Source: Xylanimonas oleitrophica
Lineage (GTDB): Bacteria > Actinomycetota > Actinomycetes > Actinomycetales > Cellulomonadaceae
Assembly: GCF_003244315.1 (NCBI RefSeq)
Contig: NZ_QKWH01000002.1
Coordinates: 186,001-250,000 of the forward strand
Reading direction: 5' to 3'
Length of the DNA stretch: 64,000 nt
In this document: positions 18,760 to 26,246 of the stretch, in pieces
Layout of the letters: every line of letters starts with the position of its first letter
Position numbering within the stretch: the stretch's first letter is position 1
The notes under the pieces: model-generated
Seen by the model: only the letters and a program-made list of their open reading frames with translations
Databases searched by the model: none
Told to the model about the DNA's origin: nothing
Made by a program: the position numbers and the translations under genes

Positions 18760-19362
18760 ATGTCGGATGGCCCCTGGCTCGTCGTCGGGCTCGGCAACCC
18801 CGGGCCGCAGTACGCGGGCAACCGCCACAACGTCGGGCAGATGGTGCTCGACCTGCTGGCCGAGCGGGCCGGCACCCGGTGGGCGCGGCACGCCCGTGCC
18901 CAGGCCGTCGTGGGGGAGGGGCGCCTCGGCACGCTCGCGGGCGGCCGCCCCGGGCCCCGCGTGGTGCTCGCCAAGCCCACGACGTACATGAACACCTCCG
19001 GGGGGCCCGTCGCCGGGCTCGCCAAGTACTACGGCATCGAGCCGGGCGGCGTGGTGGTGGTCCACGACGAGGTGGACATCCCGTTCGACACCATCAAGCT
19101 CAAGACCGGTGGTGGCGAGGGCGGCCACAACGGGCTGCGGGACATCACCAAGGCGCTCGGCACCAAGGACTACCTGCGCGTCCGCGTGGGAGTGGGCCGC
19201 CCTCCGGGCCGCATGGACACCGCCGACTTCGTGCTCAAGGACTTCTCCAGCACGGAGAAGAAGGACCTGCCCATCCTGGTCGACGACGCGGCGGACGCCG
19301 TGGAGATGCTGCTGACCGAGGGGCTGCTGGCCGCCCAGGGCAGGTTCCACACGAAGGCCTGA
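18760..19362 (+). CDS. pth: Peptidyl-tRNA hydrolase
   Basis: Releases tRNA from peptidyl-tRNAs dropped by the ribosome. The 200-residue protein has the first signature [17 protein letters not shown] (10-26), with Asn13 and the catalytic His23. Further on are TTYMN (Asn78), HDEVD (Asp103) and GGHNGLRD, all standard. The ATG at 18760 has a GAAGGAG ribosome site. It follows rplY on the same strand, a conserved pair. Confidence 0.96.
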   Translation: MSDGPWLVVGLGNPGPQYAGNRHNVGQMVLDLLAERAGTRWARHARAQAVVGEGRLGTLAGGRPGPRVVLAKPTTYMNTSGGPVAGLAKYYGIEPGGVVVVHDEVDIPFDTIKLKTGGGEGGHNGLRDITKALGTKDYLRVRVGVGRPPGRMDTADFVLKDFSSTEKKDLPILVDDAADAVEMLLTEGLLAAQGRFHTKA

Positions 19363-19366
19363 CCGG

Positions 19367-19372
19367 TAGCAT
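19367..19372 (+). promoter_or_regulatory. -10 box TAGCAT of a leaderless promoter
   Basis: TAGCAT begins exactly 12 nt before the ATG at 19379, and no ribosome site is present. This is the same leaderless geometry as at rsmA, the ABC-F gene, the tagD-like gene and ndh. Confidence 0.5.
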
Positions 19373-19378
19373 CCGACC

Positions 19379-19909
19379 ATGAGCTCTTCGGACCCGTACA
19401 ACCCTCCGCCGGCGGGCGGCGAGGGCCGTGACGAGACGAGCGGCGCCGGGCAGGCCGGCTGGTCGCAGCCGTCGCCCGGCTACCAGGCGCCGCAGGGCCC
19501 GTCCTCCGGCTCGCCCTACCCCGGCGGCGGGCACAGCCCGTACCAGGGGTACGAGCAGCCCGGATCGCAGTCCTCGTACGGTCAGTCCCCCTACGGTCAG
19601 TCCCCGTACGGGGCGTCGTACGGCCCCGCCGCGCAGACCGACGGGCTCGCCGTCGGTGCGCTCGTGTGCGGCATCGTCGGCCTCACCGTGGTCCCGGTGC
19701 TGGGCAGCATCGCCGCGGTGGTCCTCGGCCTGATGAGCCTGAGCCGGCTGCGCACCAGCGGCCAGGGTGGCAAGGGGCTGGCCGTCGCGGGCCTGGTCAT
19801 GGGCGGCGTCGGGGTGCTGGGCGCCCTGCTGCTCGTGGTGCTGGTGTTCGGGCTGCTCGGTCTCGCGGCCTCGGCGCCCTGGGGCTACTCGATGGGGTCG
19901 TTCGTCTGA
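19379..19909 (+). CDS. DUF4190-type small membrane protein
   Basis: 176 residues. The first 85 are a low-complexity cytoplasmic tail rich in Pro, Gly, Ser, Tyr and Gln, with repeated S-P-Y-G-Q-S-P-Y-G. Then come two hydrophobic segments (about 90-115 and 135-165) joined by a short basic loop L-S-R-L-R-T-S-G-Q-G-G-K-G, the DUF4190 layout. The function of the family is unknown; such proteins often interact with the envelope or with growth machinery. A second member with a long extra tail is encoded at 37083. Leaderless start as noted at 19367. Confidence 0.7.
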   Translation: MSSSDPYNPPPAGGEGRDETSGAGQAGWSQPSPGYQAPQGPSSGSPYPGGGHSPYQGYEQPGSQSSYGQSPYGQSPYGASYGPAAQTDGLAVGALVCGIVGLTVVPVLGSIAAVVLGLMSLSRLRTSGQGGKGLAVAGLVMGGVGVLGALLLVVLVFGLLGLAASAPWGYSMGSFV

Positions 19910-19931
19910 CCTCGCTGGGCGCCGGCTGGGA

Positions 19932-19991
19932 ATTCACCCGCTGTTTCGCCCGCAGAATCCCTCACGCCCCCGGGTGAGGCGCATCTAGCCT
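19932..19991. promoter_or_regulatory. TTCACCC element and promoter of the DUF1972 glycosyltransferase unit (site B)
   Basis: ATTCACCCG lies at 19932-19940. CCTCAC (19960-19965) and GTGAGG (19974-19979) form a 6-bp inverted repeat. The likely -10 is TAGCCT at 19986-19991, giving a leader of about 45 nt before the GTG at 20043. The spacing from TTCACC to the -10 is 53 bp here, about one helical turn more than at the best sites (40-42 bp). Confidence 0.45.
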
Positions 19992-20042
19992 GGCCAGACC
20001 GCCGTGGTCTCCTCCGCGGCGGACGCCGGGAAGGTGGGCCTC

Positions 20043-21217
20043 GTGGCGAGGGACGCTCTGACGATCGCGATGGTGGGCACGCGGGGCGTGCCGGCCCGGT
20101 ACGGCGGCTTCGAGACCGCGGTCGAGGAGATCGGCTCCCGGCTGGTGCGGCGCGGTCACCACGTGCGGGTGTACTGCCGGGCGGGGGCCGCGCGGCCGCC
20201 GCTGGACGAGTACCTGGGGATGGAGCTCGTCACCCGGGGGGGGCGCTGCGCACCCGCACCCTGGAGACCCTGAGCCACACGGCGCTCTCGGTGGCGCACC
20301 TGGCACGGCACCGCACCGACGCGGCGTTCGTGTTCAACGCGGCCAACGCCCCGCTGCTGCCCGTGCTGCGCGCGGCGGGCGTCCCGGTGGCCACCCACGT
20401 GGACGGCCTGGAGTGGCAGCGCGCCAAGTGGGGCCCGGTGGGGCGGCGCTACTACCGCGTGGCGGAGACGGCGGCGGTGCGGCTCTCGGACGCCCTGATC
20501 GCCGACGCGCAGGGCATCGCGGACTACTACCGCCGCGAGTACGGGGTGCCCACCGCGCTGCTGTCCTACGGGGCGCCCCTGCTGGTGGACGTCGCCTCGG
20601 ACCGGGTGGAGGACCTGGGGCTGGAGCCCGGCGGGTACCACCTGGTGGTCGCGCGGTTCGAGCCGGAGAACCACGTGGACATGATCGTGGAGGGCTACGT
20701 GGCCGGCGGGGCGGTGCTTCCGCTCGTGGTGGTGGGGTCGGCGCCGTACGCCCACGGGTACACCCAGCGCTGTCACGACCTGGCGGCGGGTGACCCGCGG
20801 GTGCGGTTCCTGGGCGGGGTCTGGGACCAGAAGCTGCTCGACCAGCTCTACGCCCACGCGCTGACGTACGTGCACGGGCACTCGGTGGGCGGCACCAACC
20901 CGTCGCTGCTGCGGGCGATCGGGGCGGGCACCGCCACGGTGGCGTACGACGTCGTCTTCAACCGGGAGGTGCTGGGCCGCGGCGGACGTTACTTCTCGAC
21001 CGCCGCGGGCCTGGCCCGGCACCTGGAGGAGGCGGAGGCCGACCCAGGGACCACGCGCGCCTCGGCCGAGTACCTGCACCGCCGCGCCCACGGCTACGAC
21101 TGGGACGAGGTGGCCGACGGCTACGAGGCGCTGGCGCGCGAGCTGGCGGCAGGGCGGGCTCCGGGCCCGTGGCCCTCGGCGCGTCGTGGCGCGGTGGCGC
21201 ACGAGGAGCAGGCGTGA
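20043..21217 (+). pseudogene. DUF1972-type (rhamnosyl) glycosyltransferase, frameshifted in a G tract
   Basis: The start MARDALTIAMVGTRGVPARY and G-G-F-E-T-A-V-E-E is the clear DUF1972/GT4 N-terminus. The frame fails in the eight-G run at 20236-20243 and stops at 20273. The rest continues in another frame as A-L-R-T-R-T-L-E-T-L-S-H-T-A-L-S-V-A-H, exactly where relatives continue, then runs to the C-terminus (HVDGLEWQRAKWG and G-T-N-P-S-L-L-R-A). One missing or two extra Gs explain it; repaired, it would have about 391 residues. Such enzymes often add rhamnose. Its end overlaps the CDP-alcohol transferase by 4 bp. It may be a sequencing error, a true mutation or a slippage-controlled gene. The GTG at 20043 has GGAAGG upstream. 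Confidence 0.8.
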
Positions 21218-21951
21218 CCACGCTCGCGCCCCGGGAGACGTACCGGCAGACGCTGGCGCGGCTCGCGGGGGCGCAGAAGGGTGCGGCCCGCAGCGCTCCC
21301 GCGTACTCGCGGTTCGTCAACCGCCGTCTGGGCCGGGTGCTGGCGGCGTGGGCGTACCGGGTGGGGCTGAGCCCGAACGCGGTGACGGGGATCAGCGCGT
21401 GCTTCACCTTCGCTGGCGTGGTGGCGCTGGCGGTGCTGCCTCCGGCCTGGGGGGTCGGGGTGGCTGTCGCGCTGCTGCTGGCGCTCGGGTACGCGTGGGA
21501 CTCCGCCGACGGTCAGGTGGCCCGGCTGACGGGTCGTGGCAGCCCTGCGGGCGAGTGGCTCGACCACGTGGTCGACGCGGTCAAGGTGGTGTCCCTGCCT
21601 CTGGCGCTGCTCGTCGGCTGGTACCGGTCCGGGGCGGTGGAGGGCCTGTGGCTTCTGGTGCCGCTGGTCAACGCGGTGGTCAGCAGCGTGCTGTTCTTCG
21701 GCATGATCCTCACGGAGCAGCTGCGCCGCGCCCGGGGTGTCACCTCTCGGGCGCAGGTGACGGGCCGGATGCCGTGGCTGCGCTCGGTGCTGGTGCTGCC
21801 CACCGACTACGGCGTGCTGTGCCTGACGTTCCTCCTGTACGGCGCGACGGCGGTGTTCGCGGCGGTGTACGCGGTGGTCACCGCGCTCACGCTGGTGTTC
21901 GTGCTGCTGGCGCTGCCCCGCTGGTTCCGGGAGATGCAGGCGGATGCCTGA
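21214..21951 (+). CDS. CDP-alcohol phosphatidyltransferase family membrane enzyme
   Basis: 245 residues with about five or six hydrophobic segments. The complete family active-site pattern D-x2-D-G-x2-A-R-x8-G-x3-D-x3-D is present: Asp96, Asp99, Gly100, Ala103, Arg104, Gly113, Asp117 and Asp121. Such enzymes move a phospho-alcohol from CDP-alcohol (or phosphatidyl from CDP-diacylglycerol) to an acceptor at the membrane. It sits among glycosyltransferases and a CTP-dependent cytidylyltransferase is encoded at 42539, so a polyol-phosphate decoration of the polysaccharide or a glycolipid carrier is a reasonable inference; ordinary phospholipid synthesis is the alternative. Start GTG 21214 is coupled to the preceding gene. 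Confidence 0.85.
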   Translation: MTTLAPRETYRQTLARLAGAQKGAARSAPAYSRFVNRRLGRVLAAWAYRVGLSPNAVTGISACFTFAGVVALAVLPPAWGVGVAVALLLALGYAWDSADGQVARLTGRGSPAGEWLDHVVDAVKVVSLPLALLVGWYRSGAVEGLWLLVPLVNAVVSSVLFFGMILTEQLRRARGVTSRAQVTGRMPWLRSVLVLPTDYGVLCLTFLLYGATAVFAAVYAVVTALTLVFVLLALPRWFREMQADA

Positions 21952-22924
21952 GGGCCGGCGGGGCGTCGTCGTCGTCAGCTACGGCAGCAGCGCCCTGCTG
22001 GCGCGCAACCTCGTGGCCAGCACCGTGCCGGGCGACGTCGTCGTGGTGGTGGACTGCTTCACCGACGACGGCGAGCGGGCGGCCGTGGCTCGGCTCGCCG
22101 AGCGGCACGGGTGGCTGCTGGAGGCTCCGGCCACGAACCTGGGGTTCGGGGCCGGCACGAACCGGGGTGTGGCCCGGGCGCTGGCTGCCGGCGCGGGCAG
22201 CGTGCTGCTGCTCAACCCGGACGCCCGCATCGCACCGCCCGACGCCGCCCGGCTGCACGAGCGCGTGGAGCAGGACCCGGGCGTGCTCGTGGCTCCACGC
22301 ATCCTGCGGCCGGACGGGACGCCGTGGCTGGTGCGGACCGCCCGCATGGACTGGGGTGACGGCACGATGCGCCCGCGCTCGGCGCCCGACGGCGGAGCGG
22401 ACGCCGGTGTCCTGGAGTGGTTGTCCGGGGCGTGCCTGGCCGTGGGGGCACAGCTGTGGCGGAAGGTCGGGGGGTTCGACGAGGAGTACTTCCTGTACTG
22501 GGAGGACGTCGACCTCTCGCACCGGGTGCGCCTGGCCGGCGGCACGCTCGCCGTCGACGGCGTGGCGACCGCCCACCACGACGAGGGCGGCACGCACCCG
22601 GGCCGGCGCCGTGGCCGGGCCAAGAGCGAGACGTACTACTACTTCAACGTGCGCAACCGGCTCGTGTTCGGTGCGCGGTGGCTCGACGACGCCGGCTACC
22701 GCGCGTGGGTGCGGACCGTCCCGCGCGCGGTGCGTGCGGTGCTGCTGCAGGGCGGGCGGGCCCAGCTCGTCACCGGTGCAGCACCCTGGCGCGCCGCGGC
22801 CCGCGGCGTGCGCGACGGGCTGGCGGCGGGGCGCCGGGTGCGGCGCGCGGCCCGAGGCAGAGGCGGGGCGCCGGGGGAGCACGGGGCACCGGGGACAGGC
22901 GGTGCGGTGCCGGTCGGCGCCTAG
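21944..22924 (+). CDS. GT2-family glycosyltransferase (rhamnosyltransferase-like)
   Basis: 326 residues, GT-A fold. Visible motifs are N-L-G-F-G-A-G-T-N-R-G (donor pocket), LLLNPDARI (the N-P-D metal motif of this subgroup) and the catalytic-base region YWEDVDLSHR (about 185-194). These match WbbL/GlfT-like family 2 enzymes that add deoxysugars or galactofuranose. The C-terminal tail is basic and Gly/Ala-rich. It overlaps the CDP-alcohol transferase by 8 bp, so the three genes from 20043 form one unit. Sugar donor and linkage cannot be read from sequence. Confidence 0.85.
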   Translation: MPEGRRGVVVVSYGSSALLARNLVASTVPGDVVVVVDCFTDDGERAAVARLAERHGWLLEAPATNLGFGAGTNRGVARALAAGAGSVLLLNPDARIAPPDAARLHERVEQDPGVLVAPRILRPDGTPWLVRTARMDWGDGTMRPRSAPDGGADAGVLEWLSGACLAVGAQLWRKVGGFDEEYFLYWEDVDLSHRVRLAGGTLAVDGVATAHHDEGGTHPGRRRGRAKSETYYYFNVRNRLVFGARWLDDAGYRAWVRTVPRAVRAVLLQGGRAQLVTGAAPWRAAARGVRDGLAAGRRVRRAARGRGGAPGEHGAPGTGGAVPVGA

Positions 22925-22933
22925 GCCGGCCCG

Positions 22934-22968
22934 CGCGCGGCGGCTCAGAGCGCCGCGCGGCGGCTCAG
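22934..22968. repeat. 15-bp direct repeat at a gene end, 20-bp period
   Basis: CGCGCGGCGGCTCAG occurs at 22934-22948 and again at 22954-22968. On the - strand the second copy contains the stop codon of the GT4 gene (22967-22965), so the stop-containing end of that gene has been duplicated 20 bp downstream. This resembles the TGA arrays at 30459, 55036 and 60957. Confidence 0.6.
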
Positions 22969-23984
22969 CGGGTCCCCGGGCTCGCGGGGGTGCCCACGGC
23001 CCGCCGGTACACGCGGGCGTGCGCGGCACCGGCGTGCGCCCACTCCCGCCCAGACAGGTCGGGAGCCGCCGCGCGCGGCTCCCGGGCTGCCCGCAGGGCG
23101 CGCTCGAGGGCGGCGCCCGTCAGCGTGCCCTCGAACGTGTGCACCCAGCCGGGGCCGGTCTCGGCCGCGAGCAGGCGGTTGACCTCGTTGTCGGGCACGA
23201 GCACGGGCCGGTCCAGGGACAGGGCGGCGAGCACGGACCCGGAGTTGTGCATGAACCGGTAGGGCAGCACGACGAGCTCGGCGGCGCTGACGGCCTCGAC
23301 GAGCTCCGCGTCGCCCAGGAACGCCAGGTGCGTGGAGATGCGCGGGTCGCCCGCGGCGGCCGCCTCGATCTCCGCGACCAGGTCGTCCGACGACGGCCGG
23401 CCGGCCACCCCGAGCGTCAGCGACGGGTCGGTGGTCTCCGTGAAGGCCCGCACCAGCGCCTCGACCCCCTTGTACCGCCGCACCAGGCCCACGTACTGCA
23501 GGCGGCCCGGCACCGGCTCGCGCGTGGGCCGGCCGTACCAGTCGCGGTAGTGCCCGTGCGGCACGAGCGTCGCCGTGGCCCCGGCCGGCACGGGGGTGTG
23601 CTCGTTGAGCACGACGGCGTGCCGTGTCAGCCGGTCGAACCAGCGCAGCAGCAGGCGCTGGACGCGGGTGGAGTCCTGCGGCAGGCCCACGTTGTGCACC
23701 GTGCGCACCACCGGGGTGCGCGTCAGCGTCAGGCGCAGCAGCAGGAGCAGCGTGACCAGCTCTCGCGCCGCCCGCCCGGCCCGCCTGCGGCCGTCCATGA
23801 GCACCTCGGGCCAGTGCAGGTGGACCACGTCGTAGGAGCCCAGGAGCGCTCGTCGCGTGCTGAACGGCACCAGCTCCACCCCGGGCGTGGCTCGCAGCGC
23901 CCGCACCAGCAGGGTGATGTACGGGTTCGTGGTCGCGCTCGGCTCGCGGTGCGACGCCAGGACGGTGACGGTGCGGCCGGCCAT
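22965..23984 (-). CDS. GT4-like glycosyltransferase (GumK / mannosyltransferase type)
   Basis: 339 residues, GT-B fold. The N-terminal half has VTVLASHREPSATTNPYITL and VHLHWPE. The C-terminal half has the donor-binding region R-L-Q-Y-V-G-L-V-R-R-Y-K-G-V-E and L-P-Y-R-F-M-H-N-S-G-S-V-L-A-A-L. The latter resembles enzymes acting on lipid-linked saccharides, such as beta-glucuronosyl or mannosyl transferases of exopolysaccharide assembly. The sugar is unknown. It runs opposite to the neighbouring units, with its promoter in the region shared with the GT2 gene at 24134, where GGGTGAAT elements lie. Confidence 0.8.
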   Translation of the reverse strand: MAGRTVTVLASHREPSATTNPYITLLVRALRATPGVELVPFSTRRALLGSYDVVHLHWPEVLMDGRRRAGRAARELVTLLLLLRLTLTRTPVVRTVHNVGLPQDSTRVQRLLLRWFDRLTRHAVVLNEHTPVPAGATATLVPHGHYRDWYGRPTREPVPGRLQYVGLVRRYKGVEALVRAFTETTDPSLTLGVAGRPSSDDLVAEIEAAAAGDPRISTHLAFLGDAELVEAVSAAELVVLPYRFMHNSGSVLAALSLDRPVLVPDNEVNRLLAAETGPGWVHTFEGTLTGAALERALRAAREPRAAAPDLSGREWAHAGAAHARVYRRAVGTPASPGTR

Positions 23985-24011
23985 CGTGCTCCGATCTGCG
24001 GGCGACGGCCC

Positions 24012-24042
24012 GGCACCCGCCGGCGGGTGCCCGGGGGTGAAT
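24012..24042. promoter_or_regulatory. 20-bp palindrome next to a GGGTGAAT element between two glycosyltransferases (site C)
   Basis: GGCACCCGCCGGCGGGTGCC (24012-24031) is a perfect palindrome whose right half is followed at once by GGGTGAAT (24035-24042). Read to the right, the element is 45 bp before TACGTT (24080-24085), a -10 candidate for the gene at 24134. Read to the left, TTCACC is about 43 bp before a weak -10-like CAGATC for the GT4 gene. A second GGGTGAAT at 24125-24132 directly precedes the GTG at 24134 and may instead be a ribosome site. Confidence 0.5.
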
Positions 24043-24133
24043 CCCCGCCGGGCCCGAGCCGCCGGGGCGCGGGTCGGACTACGTTACGGTAACCGCGCCA
24101 CGCCGCGGTGCCGACGGCCCGTGGGGGTGAATC

Positions 24134-25123
24134 GTGGGGGACCAGACCGCTGCCGGTGCCCGCGTCACGGTCGCCGTGCTGACCTACCGGCGGCCGAGCC
24201 AGGTGGCCGCCCTCGTCCCTCTGCTCCTGAGCCAGCTCGACGCGCTCGAGACGGCCGTCCCGGGCGCTCGTGGCCGCCTCGTCGTGGTGGACAACGACCC
24301 CGCGGGCAGCGGACGGGCGGCCGTCGAGCGGGTGGTGGGCGGGGCTGACCGCCGGCTGAGGTGCGTGGTCGAACCGGCTCCTGGCATCTCGGCCGCCCGC
24401 AACCGTGCCCTGGACGAGGCGGCGCCGAGCGACGCCGTCGTCTTCGTGGACGACGACGAGACGCCTGCGGCGGGCTGGCTCACCGCCCTGGTGGGCGCGT
24501 GGCGCCGGTACGCGGCGGGCGCGGTGGCCGGCCCCGTGGTCTCCGTGTTCGCCGAGGAGCCCGACCCGTGGGTGCGGGCGGGAGGCTTCTACGACCGTGA
24601 GCACCGTGCTGTCACGCCCACGGGTCGGCGGCTGGGCTCGGCCGCCACGAGCAACCTGCTGCTCGATGCCGCGACGGTCCGTCGGCTCGGGCTGCGCTTC
24701 GACCCCGCGTTCGGCCTCACGGGTGGTGAGGACAGCCGGTTCACGGCCGCTCTCACCGCGGCGGGCGCCCCGCTGGTGTGGTGCCGCGAGGCGGTGGTGA
24801 CCGACCACGTCCCGCCCGAGCGGGCGACCCGCGCCTACGTGCTCCACCGGACCACCGCCCTGGCGGACGCGACCGCCCGGGTGCGGCTGCTGGAGCACCG
24901 CGGGGGGCTGCCGCGTCTTCTGGGCCGTGCTCGCGTGCTGGCGACCGCGGCGTGCCGGGCCGGTCTCGGCGTCGCGCTGTGGGGCCGCGGGCGGTGGCGC
25001 GAGGTCGTGCTGCGGCGTGCTGCCGTCCGTGACGACGCCCGCGCGCACCGTCACCTGGCCCGGGCCCGGGGGGAGCTGTTGGCCGCCGTCGACCGTCACG
25101 TGCAGCCGTACGCGCGCACCTGA
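24134..25123 (+). CDS. GT2-family glycosyltransferase
   Basis: 329 residues, GT-A fold. The N-terminus V-A-V-L-T-Y-R-R-P is the donor-binding start of GT2 enzymes. The metal motif is V-D-D-D-E at about 105-109, preceded by G-I-S-A-A-R-N-R-A-L, and the catalytic-base region is LTGGEDSRF. The C-terminal 80 residues are basic and may rest on the membrane. It is probably transcribed alone, because the next gene has its own promoter. The start GTG 24134 is preceded by GGGGGTGA at 5 nt, which pairs reasonably with the 16S 3' end. Donor and acceptor sugars are unknown. Confidence 0.85.
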   Translation: MGDQTAAGARVTVAVLTYRRPSQVAALVPLLLSQLDALETAVPGARGRLVVVDNDPAGSGRAAVERVVGGADRRLRCVVEPAPGISAARNRALDEAAPSDAVVFVDDDETPAAGWLTALVGAWRRYAAGAVAGPVVSVFAEEPDPWVRAGGFYDREHRAVTPTGRRLGSAATSNLLLDAATVRRLGLRFDPAFGLTGGEDSRFTAALTAAGAPLVWCREAVVTDHVPPERATRAYVLHRTTALADATARVRLLEHRGGLPRLLGRARVLATAACRAGLGVALWGRGRWREVVLRRAAVRDDARAHRHLARARGELLAAVDRHVQPYART

Positions 25124-25139
25124 TCCCGGTCGGCATGGC

Positions 25140-25202
25140 GGGTGAAGGCCGGGGGTGAATCGCGCCCGGGGCGGGTGCGCGTGACGCGCGGCTCGCTAGC
25201 GT
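25140..25202. promoter_or_regulatory. Paired GGGTGAA elements and promoter (site D)
   Basis: GGGTGAAG at 25140-25147 and GGGTGAAT at 25153-25160 form a tandem pair with 13-bp period; a partial GGGTG follows at 25073+100 (25173-25177). The likely -10 is TAGCGT at 25197-25202, 44 bp after the start of the second copy. The gene's ATG at 25211 follows so closely that the leader would be only a few bases. Confidence 0.5.
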
Positions 25203-25210
25203 GATGAGGC

Positions 25211-26047
25211 ATGTCGGCCAGGCGGAACGGCGCGGAGGGTGGTGGCACCGGAGACCCCGGTGCCACCGGTGGCACCCGCGGCGCTGGCGCCCGTGCCGCT
25301 CACCCGGCTGCCGTGCGTCGCGCGGCGCTCCTGACGGCGGCGGCCGTCGTGGTCGCCGTCGTGGTCGCGATCGTCCTCGCAGCCGGTGCGGGGCGCTGGG
25401 GGCGTGACGGCGGCGACGCGGGAGCGGCCGGACCGGTGGGGGCCTCGTCGTCGGCATCCCCTGACGGCTCCGCGCGAGCCGGTACCGGATCCGGGGCTTC
25501 GGCGCCCGCCGCCGACGACGGCGCGGGGCGCACGGGCAGCGCGGGGGACACGGGCGGCGCGGGGGACACGGGCGGCGCGGGGGGCGCAGGAGGCACCGCC
25601 GGTGCGCAGGGTCCGGCGTCGGCCCCAGTGGTCGACGCCGACGGGCGGCCGGTGCTGGCGCCGGTGCCGTTCACGGCCACGCCCGAGCCGGTGCCCGGGG
25701 TGCTGGTCTCGGTCTCGGACGTCGAGGCGGTCGAGGGGGAGGCGTGGCTGCCGGGGGAGGCGAAGGGCCCGGCGCTGCGGTTCACGATCGAGCTGACCAA
25801 CGTGACGGCCGAGCCGCTGGACGCCCGCACCGTGGTGGTCAACGCCTACTCGGGGGACGACCTGCTGCCGGCGGCCCCGCTGACGCGACCCGGGGCGCGG
25901 GCGTTCCCCCGCGAGGTGGCGCCGGGAGTGGGTGCGGTGGGGGCGTACGTGTTCAGCGTCCCGGCCGAGCGGCGGGCGGCGGTGCGGCTCGAGGTCGACC
26001 TGGGGGTCGGTGCGCCGGTGGTCCTGTTCGAGGGTCCGGTGGGCTGA
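25211..26047 (+). CDS. Membrane-anchored protein with extracytoplasmic beta domain
   Basis: 278 residues. The cytoplasmic start is Gly/Ala-rich and about 35 residues long, followed by one hydrophobic segment (about 37-60). A long low-complexity stretch rich in Gly, Ala, Ser and Asp (about 62-140) follows, including tandem G-D-T-G-G-A repeats encoded by an 18-bp DNA repeat. Last comes a beta-rich domain (about 150-278), with I-E-L-T-N-V-T-A-E-P-L-D resembling the fold seen in DUF4352-type or Ig-like extracellular domains. No enzyme motif is seen. It lies in the polysaccharide block and has the shared upstream element, so it may organise or sense the polymer outside the cell. Confidence 0.65.
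   Translation: MSARRNGAEGGGTGDPGATGGTRGAGARAAHPAAVRRAALLTAAAVVVAVVVAIVLAAGAGRWGRDGGDAGAAGPVGASSSASPDGSARAGTGSGASAPAADDGAGRTGSAGDTGGAGDTGGAGGAGGTAGAQGPASAPVVDADGRPVLAPVPFTATPEPVPGVLVSVSDVEAVEGEAWLPGEAKGPALRFTIELTNVTAEPLDARTVVVNAYSGDDLLPAAPLTRPGARAFPREVAPGVGAVGAYVFSVPAERRAAVRLEVDLGVGAPVVLFEGPVG
25541..25576 (+). repeat. 18-bp tandem repeat inside the membrane-anchored protein gene
   Basis: Two exact copies of an 18-bp unit (25541-25558, 25559-25576) and a diverged partial third encode Gly-Asp-Thr-Gly-Gly-Ala steps in the linker. Being a multiple of three, copy-number change would alter linker length without breaking the frame. Confidence 0.8.
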
Positions 26048-26098
26048 GCGGCTCCGCGATCGGCCGGGGTGGTTGCCTGCTGAGGGTTCGGGGCCGGT

Positions 26099-26166
26099 AA
26101 TCACCCGCGACGGCAGAGCATTCACCCGGTCGGGGACGCGACGTCTGTGAGGCGCGTCACTACTGT
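26099..26166 (+). promoter_or_regulatory. Paired TCACCCG elements and promoter (site E)
   Basis: AATCACCCG (26099-26107) and ATTCACCCG (26120-26128) form a direct repeat with 21-bp period. TACTGT at 26161-26166 is a good -10, 40 bp after the first T of the second TTCACC. The leader is about 75 nt to the GTG at 26247. Confidence 0.6.
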
Positions 26167-26246
26167 CGAAGGGTGCGCCGCTCGCGGCACGCCGAGAGAC
26201 CGCTCCCGGCGGCCGCCCGCAGGCGACGCGACCCTGTGAGGTCAGT

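Noticed and set aside
20004-20042. Earlier GTG start (20004) for the DUF1972 glycosyltransferase
   Set aside because: The extra residues are not typical of the family, whereas GTG 20043 has GGAAGG upstream and gives the usual N-terminus.
24125-24132. Second GGGTGAAT before the gene at 24134 as a regulatory site
   Set aside because: It lies 1-9 nt before the start codon, where it more simply serves as the ribosome site.
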